From Puccinia triticina (taxonomy: Eukaryota > Basidiomycota > Pucciniomycetes > Pucciniales > Pucciniaceae), in NCBI RefSeq assembly GCF_026914185.1, contig NC_070560.1:160001-224000 (forward strand): a stretch of DNA of 64,000 nt, given 5' to 3'. Shown here in pieces: positions 54,772 to 64,000 of this stretch. Position numbers and translations under genes: made by a program. The notes below the pieces were generated by a model that was not told the DNA's origin, did no database searches, and saw only the letters and a list, made by a program, of their open reading frames with translations. Position 1 is the stretch's first letter. Each line of letters opens with the position of its first letter.

Positions 54772-56219
54772 TGTGGTGTTCCATATGCGTGACAATGCCA
54801 AAAGCACATTGCAGAAGTATTATAGTATAGGGAGTGTGTAATACAGTGCGGGGGAAGAAGGGAAGAAGGAGCAAGATGGGAGGAGAGGCCTTGACCCCCA
54901 ACATTGGGAATGGAACAGGTTAGACAGTGGATGCAGAGTGTGTGGAAGAGGATGGAAGATGGCTTGGTTGCATAGCAACACATGACATCATGCAGCGCAG
55001 TACATGCATGAAAGTGCTGTGTAGCTCAAGCGCCTCATGCAGCATATATCCCTCATTGTTTGTACGCATAGTACAGCATATGCAGGTAGATAAGCTGTAC
55101 AGGAAGTGTCTCCCGCAGCATAAATCCCTCATTGTTTGTACATGTAGCACAGCATATGCAGGCAGATAAGCTGTACAGGAAGTGTCTCCTGCAGCATAAA
55201 TCTCTCATTGTTTGTACATGAAGCACATCATATGCAGGTAGATAAGATGTACAGGAGGCGTCTCCTGCAGCATAAATCCCTCATTGTTTGTAAGGCAGTG
55301 CAGCACACGCATGCAGATGCTGTGTAGTTGAGTGTCTCCTGCAGCATAAACCCCTCGTTGTTTGTACATGCAGCGCAGTAAATGCATGAGAGGCTGTGTA
55401 GTTGAGATCCCCTGCAGCAATAATCCCTCATGGGGAGCTTCCCTGGAGCAAAAATCCCTCACCCTTCAATATATAAGAAGGCCCTTTCTCCCCTCATCAG
55501 ACTTTTCCCCATCAGCCTACAGAGGTTTGGTCACAGTGGTTAGTTAGTTACGGTAGTTAGTTAGTGTTGCAATCAGCCTACAGAGGTTTGGTCACAGTGT
55601 TTAGTTTAGTTACAGTGGTAGTTTAGTGGTATTTTAGTGGTAGTGGTAGTGGTAGTGGTAGTGTTAAGTTTGAGTCAGTAGTAGTAGTAGTAGTCAGGAG
55701 CTCTAGTAGTGATTAAAGTGCCTTATCAAGAGATTGTTAAGGAAGAGATTATTACCAACTTCATCAACAACAATTATAACAAGTAGTAGTAGTGTAGTAG
55801 CAACCAGGAGCTCTAGTATTGATTAAAGTGCCTTATCAAGAGATTGCTTAAGGAAGAGATCATTACCAACCTTCTCATCAACAACCCAACATCAACAACA
55901 ATTGTATTTTACATAATTGATCCCACTGGATTACATTATCCCTCCAGCATCAGAAGTTGTAACAGATCTGCAAGAATAGTGATTTGAGGAATCTAGGTCT
56001 GATAGAGATTACTATACAAAAGTAAGATCTATCTTGGAATCAGCCACATCTTTATAAATATTGATTACAAGACTCTTAGTTATTTGCATAGTACCATTAG
56101 AGGGGCAGGTCTTTCAAACCACCCGTAAGTTGTAATAGCCTTTCAACCTATTAGCAATTTATTTCCCCCTCAGCGGATATTTCACCAAATTATATTTAGT
56201 GTCCCACACGAGTCCTACA
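54772..56219 (+). repeat. Gy-C 3' LTR
   Basis: It is 1448 bp, near-identical to the 5' LTR, including the 76-bp tandem units and TATA. Confidence 0.95.
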
Positions 56220-58539
56220 CCGTGCATAAAACTGCTTGACATGCGCCGCCGCCGCTCACCGCTTCAAAAGCGTCCCGTCCAGCTCTTCTAACTCGTAACT
56301 TCCACCAGGAAATTGCAACACAATGCAATAAGGGCCATTCCACCGGTTAGAAAACAGTTTGCCCCACTGAGACTCGAGGCTGCGATTGTAAAGAAGAACC
56401 AATTCCCCCTTGCGGAGAGAATCCCGCAAGCGATGAGAACAGCAACGGTCCCAGTACCGGACCGCCTTAGCACGACTCTCCTTGAGGCGCGCCGCCGCCT
56501 TTGCAATAACTGAATCCCGCCGCAACAGCTGCTCCGCTTGCGCCAAAAGCAAGTTGTCCGCCGATTTAACTTTCCACCAGTCTACCGCCAGATACGTGAA
56601 CATCTCTATATCTACCGGCAAAACCGACTGGCACCCAAACAGCATCTCGTACAGCAAATACCCCGTCGTCCACTTAGTGGAAATTCGATCTGCAAACAGA
56701 ACGGCGGGCAAATAATGCTGCCACTTCTTACCGTCCTTGCCGCACAGTTTCACCAGCGCACTCTTGATTGGCTGATGTCCGCGCTTGATCATTCCCGCAC
56801 CCTCTGGATAGTACTCCGTCACTTTACCGAACTTGGCGCCACATGACTCCACCAATTTCCGCAAGCCGCCACAAAATTCCGCTCCGCCGTCCACAGTGAT
56901 AAGTCAAACACTCCCGAACCGCGCAAACCAGTCTTCTTCCAAAAACTGTTTTACTTTAGCCGCCGTAAGATTCACCAGCGGCCGCGCCTCCACCCAACCG
57001 GAAAGGTCATCCCGCGCCACGATCAGGTACTTGAATTTCCCCGCCTTGATGTGCACCACGTCCATAGATATTCTACTAAATAGCGTGTACATTTCTGTAG
57101 GTTTCCCAACTTCTTTAGGCAGACGCAGACTACGCCTCTGGCACTGCTCGCAACTCCGCACCCATTGCCGCACGCTCCTTGTAATACCTGGCCACCAAAA
57201 CCGCGACTGGACTCGCCGCTTGGTCTCCGCTTCGCCTCGATGTCCTAGATCCTTGTGTAGACTCCGCAGGACAGCTTCTTGGTCAATGCGCCCCGTCACT
57301 ACCACCAGGTGTACCGGCGCACTCCGACGCCATAGCTGGCCCTCATGCACGAAGAAATTCGCCGCCTTGAGCTTGATCCAACGCTGAACTGTTGTCCCAA
57401 TTCCCGCAGGATAGCAAAGAGTCATCAGAAACACCACCAAATACTCGTACCTCGGCGTCTGAGACACTGGCAGGCCTCCGCCCTCCTTCGCGACCGCGTC
57501 CTTGGCCATCCGTACGTCGAGAATCCGCCACTCCACATCCAGCTGTTCCGCCAGCGCGAATTGGTCCTCATTGTTGCCCAGCGGAATGCGGGAAAGCGCG
57601 TCCGGTAACGTGAACACCTTGCCCGGCACGTGCACCACTTCGAAAGAAAACAACTGCAAAAATTCCACCCACCGCGTCATAGGGGCATTAGGCAACGACA
57701 GACAGTTGATCATCCGCACCAATGCCTCCGCATCGACCAGTAATTCGAAATAGACGCCCCACAGTATGTGTTGCAATCTCCGCACAATTTTTGCCACTCC
57801 ACACAACCCCAGCTTCGGCTGCGAATACCGCGATTCCACGTCTGTAAACGTCACTGATTCATACAGTACGGGCTGATCCTTCCCGTCCTCTTCCTGGGTT
57901 AGTACTCTGCCCGCACCAAACTCACTTGAGTCCACCGCCAAACGAATTCTGCCGTTATCGTAATCGAGTTCCTTTAACAAGACCTTCCGGCCTACTATGT
58001 CCTTCAGCATTGCGAAAGCCTCATCACATTCTTGGGTCCAGTTCCACTCCGCATTCTTGCGTGTCAATCTCCGCATCGGACTCGCAATTTCCGCAAACCT
58101 CTCGATGAACATGCGCACAAAACTACATAACCCAAGGAACTGCAGGATATGAGACGCCGTCCGTGGTTTCAGCCAATCCAGTATCTTGTTCCGCTTGGGT
58201 TTCGCGACCTGCCGTCCGTCTCTAGACACCTCGTGCCCTAGGACCTCCAACGCTGGTACACAAACCGCAAACTTCTTCCCTGAAACCGTAAGGCCCGCCT
58301 CCTTGATCCAAAACAGAACCCGCTCCAAAGCCACCGCGTATTCCCAGACAAACCGACGAATATTAGGGTTTTCCGCCAACGCCGCTCCGCCGTAGTCACT
58401 CCTTGGTCCTTTCACAGCCGCATCATCAATAAATATCTGCGCCGTGTGAGGCAACTCATCCTGGAGGATCCAGGACATCTGCGCCTGATAGACCGCCACC
58501 AATTTAGTAGCCCCCTGCGGAAGCACGGTAAGCTGCAAA
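56220..58539 (-). pseudogene. Gy-D RT (C-terminal part), RNase H and integrase
   Basis: On the minus strand from 58539 downward the frame shows RT motifs LPQGATKLVAVYQAQ and IFIDDAAVKGP. RNase H follows (LAVDSSEFGAGRVLTQ), then integrase with HKDLGHRGEAETKRR, CEQCQRRSLRL, DVVHIKAGKFKYLIVARDD and VDGGAEF. All are close to Gy-A. The frame is intact except for a TGA at 56904-56906, just before the second catalytic D, and another TGA near 56254 at the C-terminus. The RT start is missing because the foldback element at 58540 interrupts it. The left end is cut by Gy-C. Confidence 0.85.
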
Positions 58540-61416
58540 CACTTCAAGGATAATTAAATTTCCCAAAATAAATACTCAAAGTTTGAGGTTGGGAAAATCA
58601 TTGAAAAAAAATTACTCTGTACTGAAAACAAAATGCAAACTGAGTGTGCTCAGCCAAAAAAATAAAAATGTGTCAGACTGAGTAAAAAACAATGGGGCTG
58701 TCAGCCTACGTGATGCCAAGGATATTATCCTTCTAGCTACACGTGGTGCAAAGCAAAAGATTAGAGTTATAAAACTCTAAGACAAGGTTATAAGGGTTAA
58801 TTCCAACGTAATTGTTGGGAATTATGGCGTAAGAATAAGGCAATTTGGGCCAATTTGACGTAATAAAATGAATATAATTAATTTTAAAGAGGGGCCTGAT
58901 AAATCAGGGGTGTTTAATCCCTCTAGAATGAAGAACTGGGGCCTGTAAACAGGGGTGTTTTAAATCCCAGAAAGAAATAGCGGAGAATCTCAAGAGAAGG
59001 GGCTTAAACTTACTAGTATAAGACCCTAGGGGCACTTGAGGTTCTTCAGGCGTGAAGTTGGGCAGTTGGAGGCGCTCAGAAGTGGTAATCTTGAGGGCAG
59101 GGTGGTTACTGGACAGCTTCAGGGCGGAAATTGGGGCTAAAAATCACGAAAGTAGGTATTTTACCTGGCAAATCACAGGCTAATGAGGCTGTTGAAGGCG
59201 GGTAAAATTCTAATAGGTAATGTAAAGCTGGGGAATCTCCTTTTGGGCGGAGAAAGGGCCCTTTAGATAGGCTAGGCAGGCCTCCAGGGGCGCCCAGGGG
59301 ACATGGGGACACTTGTGGGCGCATTCTGAGGCAATTTGGTTGCGCTAGAAGGCGCTGTGGGTCGTGGAACCTTGGGGCTTGGATACAAGGGTTGCCAAGG
59401 ACCTTTTACAGAGGTTCTGCGTGATTTTACACGTGCCTTACACGTCATGGGGGCTGGTTTGGGGGTTCTGTGACGCTCATTTCCGTGAAAATGTGCCACA
59501 GAAGGTACTAGAACTGGCTTCTGTGTACTAGTACACGTGTAAGCAGTGCTTTATACATGTTCTGGAGGCGCTTATTGATTGCTCCAGTTCATTTGACCCC
59601 TTCTACATATTTACTACAGTTGTAATTTACGTGTAGTGAGGCTTGGGAGAAGCTGGGGCGCTTTCTAGTGTCTCCTGTGCACGCTGCAAGAGCTCTTTTC
59701 AGTCTAGAATGTTTTTATATTGAATGACGTGGTAATTACATCTTGTTTGGTGATTAATTACATGTTTACAAGCCCTATAACACATGTAATATTGTTATTG
59801 GGGCGTATTCTGGCCCATTCTTACTTATTGTTAACCTGAGCGCTTTGGTTGCGGGCTAGTTTATGCATTATGCATATATTTACCCTAGGAGCGCGGGCTT
59901 GAGCTCTAGGCAACAAAGCACGCGGGCTTGGGTGCGCCACGCAACAAATAAAGCTATCTTTTGAACTGTACACAACACCTCAGTTACGTCACTAAAAATG
60001 GTTGTAAATATATGTACTTATATATATATGTGCATACAAGTGCATCCACGCGGGGCGTGATGCACTTGCGTAAACTTTGAAGTTAGTTTACACAAGGAAG
60101 GGATAATAATTAAGGGTACATGTAAGTGAGGTACCCTAGGTTATTTTACCCGTAGAATCAGAATCTTTCATAATATTTTACTTATTAATTACACAAAGCT
60201 AAGTAATTAATTATTTATAAGTGTTTTTAATGTTTTTTGTGTAGTTTTACATATGTAAGAGTAATAATGTCTCTTTCATATGTAAAACTACTTTTCATAT
60301 TTTATTTGTATATTTTTATGTCACGGTGGCTCTGCCATAGTAGCCAGCTGACAGGGGCACATTTTTGGGGTGATTTGTTGTACGGGCCTGCACAAGGCCC
60401 GCATGGGCCCCTAACAGGCCCGTTGGGCCCATTGAAAAAGTAGTATTTGTTTGGAATTCCAATGCTCTGCTAAAATGTGAAATGGGTCAAACTGAATAAA
60501 AAACATGGGGGTACATTTTTGGGGAGATTTTTTGGACGGGCCTGAATGAGGCCCACATGGCCCCCACAAAGCCCACTGGGCCCATTGAAAGAGTAGCCTT
60601 GGTCAAGAATGCCTATGCTCAGCTAAGAAGCAAAAATGTGTCAACCTGAGTAAAAAACATGGGGCCACACTTTTGGGGAGGGCTTGTTGACAGACCTGCA
60701 TCAGGCCCGTCAGGGCCCACCCAAAGCTGGTTCGGCCAACCCAGAAGTAGTCTTGGTTAAGAATGCCCATATGATGTTTCAGAACAGCACCAATTGACCA
60801 CTAATCAACAGAAGATATTGAAGGGCTTCTGACCTCTGTATGACATTTGTGCACTCACAGAATGTATGTCCAGGCCCTTTGCTTTTCCTTGAAACCCTGT
60901 TGGCCTGTACGGGCCTGATGCAGGCCCATCCAAAAAGCCTCCCCAACAATGTGCCCCTAGGGTTTTTACTCAGTCTGACACATTTTATTTCTTAGCTGAG
61001 CATATGCTTTCTTAACCAAGGCTACTCTTTCAATGGGCCCAGTGGGCTTTGTGGGGGCCATGTGGGCCTCATTCAGGCTTGTCCAAAAAATCTCCCCAAA
61101 AATGTACCCCCATGTTTTTTATTCAGTTTGACCCATTTCACATTTTAGCAGAGCATTGGAATTCCAAACAAATACTACTTTTTCAATGGGCCCAACGGGC
61201 CTGTTAGGGGCCCATGCGGGCCTTGTGCAGGCCCGTACAACAAATCACCCCAAAAATGTGCCCCATTGTTTTTTACTCAGTCTGACACATTTTTATTTTT
61301 TTGGCTGAGCACGCTCAGTTTGCATTTTTTTTCAGTACGCAGTGATTTTTTCCAATTATTTTCCCAACCTCAAACTTTGAGTATTTTTTTTGGGAAATTT
61401 AATTATCCTTGAAGTG
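58540..61416. mobile_element. Foldback element with tandem-repeat arms
   Basis: Without the solo LTR inside it, it is 1217 bp. Termini are CACTTCAAGGATAATTAAAT and its exact complement, with a 3-bp duplication AAA (537-539 and 417-419 of the respective kb). Nearly the whole element is two arms of about 500 bp that can pair, around a short centre at about 60720-60890. Each arm holds roughly three copies of a 170-bp unit with ATTTTTGGGG, GGGCCCATTGAAA and TGAGTAAAAAACATGGGG. There is no coding capacity. It lies in the RT gene of Gy-D, between LGR and LTVLPQG. Confidence 0.85.
58699..60353 (-). mobile_element. Solo LTR of the Gy-B family
   Basis: It is 1655 bp, the same TGTCAGCC...AGCTGACA sequence as the Gy-B LTRs but with one 10-bp GGGCCAATTT unit fewer. 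The target duplication GGGGC is exact (58694-58698 and 60354-60358). It was left by recombination between the LTRs of a full element that inserted in the foldback element. A few more substitutions than between the Gy-B LTRs indicate an older insertion. Confidence 0.95.
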
Positions 61417-61760
61417 AAACGCCCCAATTGCGTCTTGAACACCGTCAGCGGCCTCGACTCCGTATGCAATTCCCGCTGGTCGGATCCGCCCATAACGTCC
61501 ACCAGACCATAGCAAACCTGCCCCGCCATAGTGTCAATAAACTCCTCTATGCGTGGCGGCAACCCAGCGTCCCGTATAGTGACCGAATTAAGCCATTGCA
61601 AGTCGTGCACGATCCGCAGACTCTTCTTGTCCTGCTTAATTACCGCAAAAATTGGACTAGAGTAGCTGGAGCATGATTGCTCATACAACCCCGTCCGCAA
61701 CCGTTCCCGCACCAGTTCCGTCATCTCCCCACAAATCGCTGCCGGTATAGGGATGGGTTG
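61417..61760 (-). pseudogene. Gy-D RT, N-terminal part
   Basis: The minus-strand frame contains IPIPAAICGEMTELVRERLR, SCSSYSSPIFAVIKQDKKSL, RIVHDLQWLNSVTIRDAGLP and CYGLVDVMGGSDQRE, equivalent to Gy-A RT residues about 465-590. It stops at the foldback element (left) and at a solo LTR (right). The usual DER motif is DQRE. Confidence 0.85.
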
Positions 61761-62729
61761 TGTGAGCCTGAGTCTCTATAGTGACAGCAGGACACAAGAA
61801 ATGGGGGGGGCAATAGTTGGATTTCTTGGGATAAAGAAATTACAACTATAATAGAAAAAGAGAAAGAGAGAGAGAAACCAAGCAGGATAAGAAGGAAGAG
61901 AAGTACTAGGTTATTCTAGTGGGAATGCACGTCCACTGGCAATGCTACTCTTCAGAAGAGTGCTGCTAATCTGTGCAAGAAGTGCTACAGCTTCCTCTCA
62001 GGAGGGTATCTGGATTAGATAAGTCTTAATCCAGCCACAGTTTTTTAGACTTCTCTCTGGACAGTCAAGGTTCTTAATGGGAAACCTGAGGGACAGCCCT
62101 GAACCTAGATTTTGAGGCAAAGGCCTGATGATAAGAAGGGACAGCCCTGTGATCAAGATGGAGGCAAAGGCCTATAGATATGGAGGGACAGCCCTGTGAT
62201 CAAGGAGAAAGCAAAGCAAGAAGAAAAGGCAGATCCAGCAAGACACAGAGTTGTACCTCTGAGATAAACAAGGTTCAGTGAAAGAGGTTACTTACTGTCA
62301 ATATCCTAGGCGCCTGTGACGGTAGGTATACTGGGAGTATAGTAGGCTCTTTGGTGGTGATCCTGGAGTTATCTGGGTGGTGGTTCTGGTGTGCTGAAGT
62401 ATGTGGATCCGCCTCAGGCAAGGGGGATCCTGACTACGAAAATTTTCACAGTTTGCTTATGTAATTTACATATGTACATGTGGTTTGGCGCGCCTAGTAG
62501 CACTGACACGTCACAACTGCGCAAGGGCGCTACAACTCAGTAACTCAGGGAAGGAGTATAGTTACAATGAATTGGTAAGTTGTAACTAGGGTTAAAATTG
62601 CATGAGAAAACAGAATATGAAGTCAAAACAGGGATATCTCTTAAGATGAAAAAGATATAAAGTAATTTATATGTAACAAAGGTAGAACAGGCAGCTTTTA
62701 GGTCAGCTGTGATGACTCTAAGGCTGACA
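61761..62729. mobile_element. Solo LTR of a second family
   Basis: It is 969 bp, beginning TGTGAGCCTG and ending AAGGCTGACA. The target duplication GGTTG is exact (61756-61760 and 62730-62734). It splits the Gy-D pol between the WQIQP and IPIPAA codons. Inside is a roughly 60-bp tandem (gcaaaggcct ... gggacagccctgtgatcaag) at 62086-62210. No complete element of this family is in the window, and its orientation is not determined. Confidence 0.88.
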
Positions 62730-63169
62730 GGTTGTATCTGCCATGGCTCATGCGGAACCGTGGGTATTCAATAAGGATCCCCAATACTCTGCTTGAGTAA
62801 ACCCCGATCTTCAGGTCCAAACAACAGCGCCTTTTCCCGCAGCGTAATAGCTTCTGCCAACAGGTGGAATTCCTCCTTGTGAAGCCATTCCGGTGGCCCA
62901 AAGTTGAGACTGGCCATCTGTTCCGCCGTAATCTGCTTCGTTGGCTTGAACCTTGGCGGAACCCGGTGTAGAGGTGTCTTGAACGGATCCCGGCTCCACT
63001 TGATCTCCCTCAATGGTGGTTTGAGCTCCTGCGGCATCGCCACATTCCGCGGCCGCACCTTCTTTGCCACTGGTTCATACCTCCCACCGTTGACTCGCCC
63101 CATCCTTGCTTCTCCGTCGTTGCCAATCGTCCTATCCACAATCAAACCCCTGCGCGGACGTCTCATTTC

Positions 63170-63241
63170 GCTCACAACCGTGGCACAATGGTAGGGTTTC
63201 GTAGACAACCGACTCGGAAGTGCATACTTGGGAGGACTTAC
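63170..63241 (-). repeat. 80-bp repeat in Gy-D, copy a
   Basis: On the minus strand it starts GTAAGTCCTCCCA and ends GGTTGTGAGC. It is translated as QVSPPKYALPSRLST...CATVVSE. Confidence 0.7.
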
Positions 63242-63348
63242 TTGTACACTGCTCGCCTCCGCCGCGCAGTTCCCGATTTCCGCACCAACTTTCCCGCTCT
63301 CGTCCATTCCCTCTTCCCGCTTGTCATTTGTCCCTGTTGCATAGTCAC

Positions 63349-63421
63349 GGCTCACCACAGTGGCGCTGTGGTAGTGCTTTGATCCTTCCACACTTAGAGA
63401 TGCACACAATGGAAAGCTCAC
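63349..63421 (-). repeat. 80-bp repeat in Gy-D, copy b
   Basis: On the minus strand it starts GTGAGCTTTCCA and ends TGTGGTGAGCC. It is translated as KVSFPLCASLSVEGS...SATVVSRD. Confidence 0.65.
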
Positions 63422-63509
63422 TTTGGTATTGACTCGCCTCTCCGTCCTTTCGCCAATACCTGTTGAAATGTTGTAATCCTCAGTGGTCAAAATCAACACA
63501 TCAGGCATG

Positions 63510-63510
63510 G

Positions 63511-63542
<32 letters not shown>

Positions 63543-63599
63543 TTAGTATAGTGTCTTAGCTTCAAGCTAAGGTTGCTGGTTCAAATCCTGCCCAAGTCA
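63510..63599 (+). tRNA. Type II tRNA-like sequence (Leu/Ser class)
   Basis: The acceptor GACTTGG pairs perfectly with CCAAGTC. The D arm is GCCTAGTTGGTAAAGGC and the T arm GCTGGTTCAAATCCTGC has one mismatch. A long variable arm, CTTAGCTTCAAGCTAAG, is a near-perfect hairpin. The anticodon arm (CACT/AGTG) has an eight-base loop containing TTTAGTAT, where UAG (Leu) is the likeliest anticodon. The 89-nt length suits Leu/Ser tRNAs. The loop irregularity and its place inside Gy-D suggest a tRNA-derived insertion rather than a working gene. Confidence 0.5.
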
Positions 63600-63689
63600 A
63601 TCATTTTCTGCTAACGTCTGCAAAATGCATTGTTAGTTTTAACAATACCCTCCCGCTTCTTAAATGTCGACCGTCCAGGCTGAGTCAAA

Positions 63690-64000
63690 GCTTCCTCCGC
63701 CCAGATAGCTTGGCCAACAACTAAAAATCCTCCGTGGGAGGCTCCGCACAGTGATGCGGTGCCCCGTCGCCCACCTCCGTCACCCAATCTCCGCTTTGAG
63801 GCTGGCAGATGATTGTCTCATACTGCTTCCCGTGAGTCCCTTCCACCCGCATCACTTCCTCTTGCCTTGCGGGGCAGAAGCGCAATTGCGCTCAAAAAGC
63901 AAAAAGAGCCGGTCGACCAAGAATGATCTCGTGAGACCTAGTCACCAAGAACAATAAATTCTTGACCACTGTCGCCACCTCCACAGTCTCCGCTTCTGCT
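63690..64000 (-). pseudogene. Gy-D protease, C-terminal part
   Basis: The minus strand reads LVTRSHEIILGRPALFAF, then TGA, then AQLRFCP and GTHGKQYETIICQPQSGDW, matching the ILGRPF flank of the Gy-A protease. The catalytic DSG part lies past the window edge. The frame ends in a TAG near 63725. Confidence 0.65.

Larger units (their letters stand above)
46175..56219 (+). mobile_element. Gy-C: complete LTR retrotransposon lacking RT and integrase
   Basis: The element is 10,045 bp with two 1448-bp LTRs (46175-47622 and 54772-56219), beginning TGTGGTGTTCC and ending GAGTCCTACA. The target duplication is CCGT, or ACCGT if the terminal A is shared. I see one difference between the LTRs (agtttccc against agtgtccc). 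A primer-binding site and a polypurine tract are in place. It encodes Gag and protease only, with an unrecognised C-terminal domain and an antisense spliced ORF. It must borrow RT and integrase from a related element. It sits inside Gy-D. Confidence 0.93.
62735..63508 (-). pseudogene. Gy-D pol linker before RT
   Basis: The minus strand encodes the part homologous to Gy-A ORF2 residues about 80-460. It shows YEPVAKKVRPRNVAMPQELK, PPRFKPTKQITAEQMASLNF and LLFGPEDRGLLKQSIGDPY. A TGA at about 62766-62768 interrupts it, followed in the same frame by IPTVPHEPWQ. Two copies of the 80-bp repeat lie within. Its upstream end meets the tRNA-like sequence at 63510. Confidence 0.8.

Overview
The window reads as a transposon-rich fungal nuclear chromosome segment, most likely from a rust fungus (Pucciniales, Basidiomycota). 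The clues are two genes rich in short spliceosomal introns, non-LTR and Ty3/Gypsy families of the kind that fills rust genomes, and deep nesting of young elements in old ones. No genus can be fixed from the sequence alone. There is no operon-like layout, no bacterial feature and no CRISPR array.

Only two ordinary cellular genes are well supported, both on the minus strand. One is a secreted GH10 endo-1,4-beta-xylanase at 8085-9798 (8 exons, 361 residues). The other is a p47/Shp1-type UBA-SEP-UBX adaptor of Cdc48/p97 at 14703-16659 (7 exons, 482 residues). A 164-codon minus-strand frame at 29773-30267 may be an exon of an unrecognised gene.

Four Ty3/Gypsy units dominate. Gy-A (11 to about 7.4 kb, plus strand, 5' end outside the window) has gag-protease, RT-RNase H and integrase frames joined by an ATGA overlap and a single in-frame TGA. 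Gy-B (30817-41128, minus) is a complete, young element with 1665-bp LTRs, target duplication CAAAC and a 2029-codon Gag-Pol ending in a chromodomain. Gy-C (46175-56219, plus) is a complete, very young element with 1448-bp LTRs that encodes Gag and protease but no RT or integrase; it carries an unrecognised C-terminal domain and a spliced antisense gene instead. Gy-D (minus, from past the right edge to somewhere left of 45.9 kb) is an old Gy-A relative cut apart by Gy-C (46175-56219), a foldback element (58540-61416, itself holding a solo Gy-B LTR), a second solo LTR (61761-62729) and probably a 672-bp TIR element (44618-45289).

The rest is smaller repeats. These include a LINE ORF1 pseudogene (12209-13470), a Copia relic (25109-25905), a tRNA-derived SINE (17551-17795), a hAT MITE with 8-bp target duplications (24157-24504), Tourist-like and other TIR elements, a TIR-bounded element holding about 1.6 kb of 28-bp minisatellite (26725-29164), several tRNA-like pol III modules, and a recurrent family of roughly 40-50 bp hairpins. 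The most unusual observations are the RT-less Gy-C with its novel domain, the convergent antisense spliced ORFs beside Gy-C and Gy-D, the translated repeat peptide between protease and RT of Gy-A/Gy-D, and the foldback elements whose arms are themselves tandem repeats.
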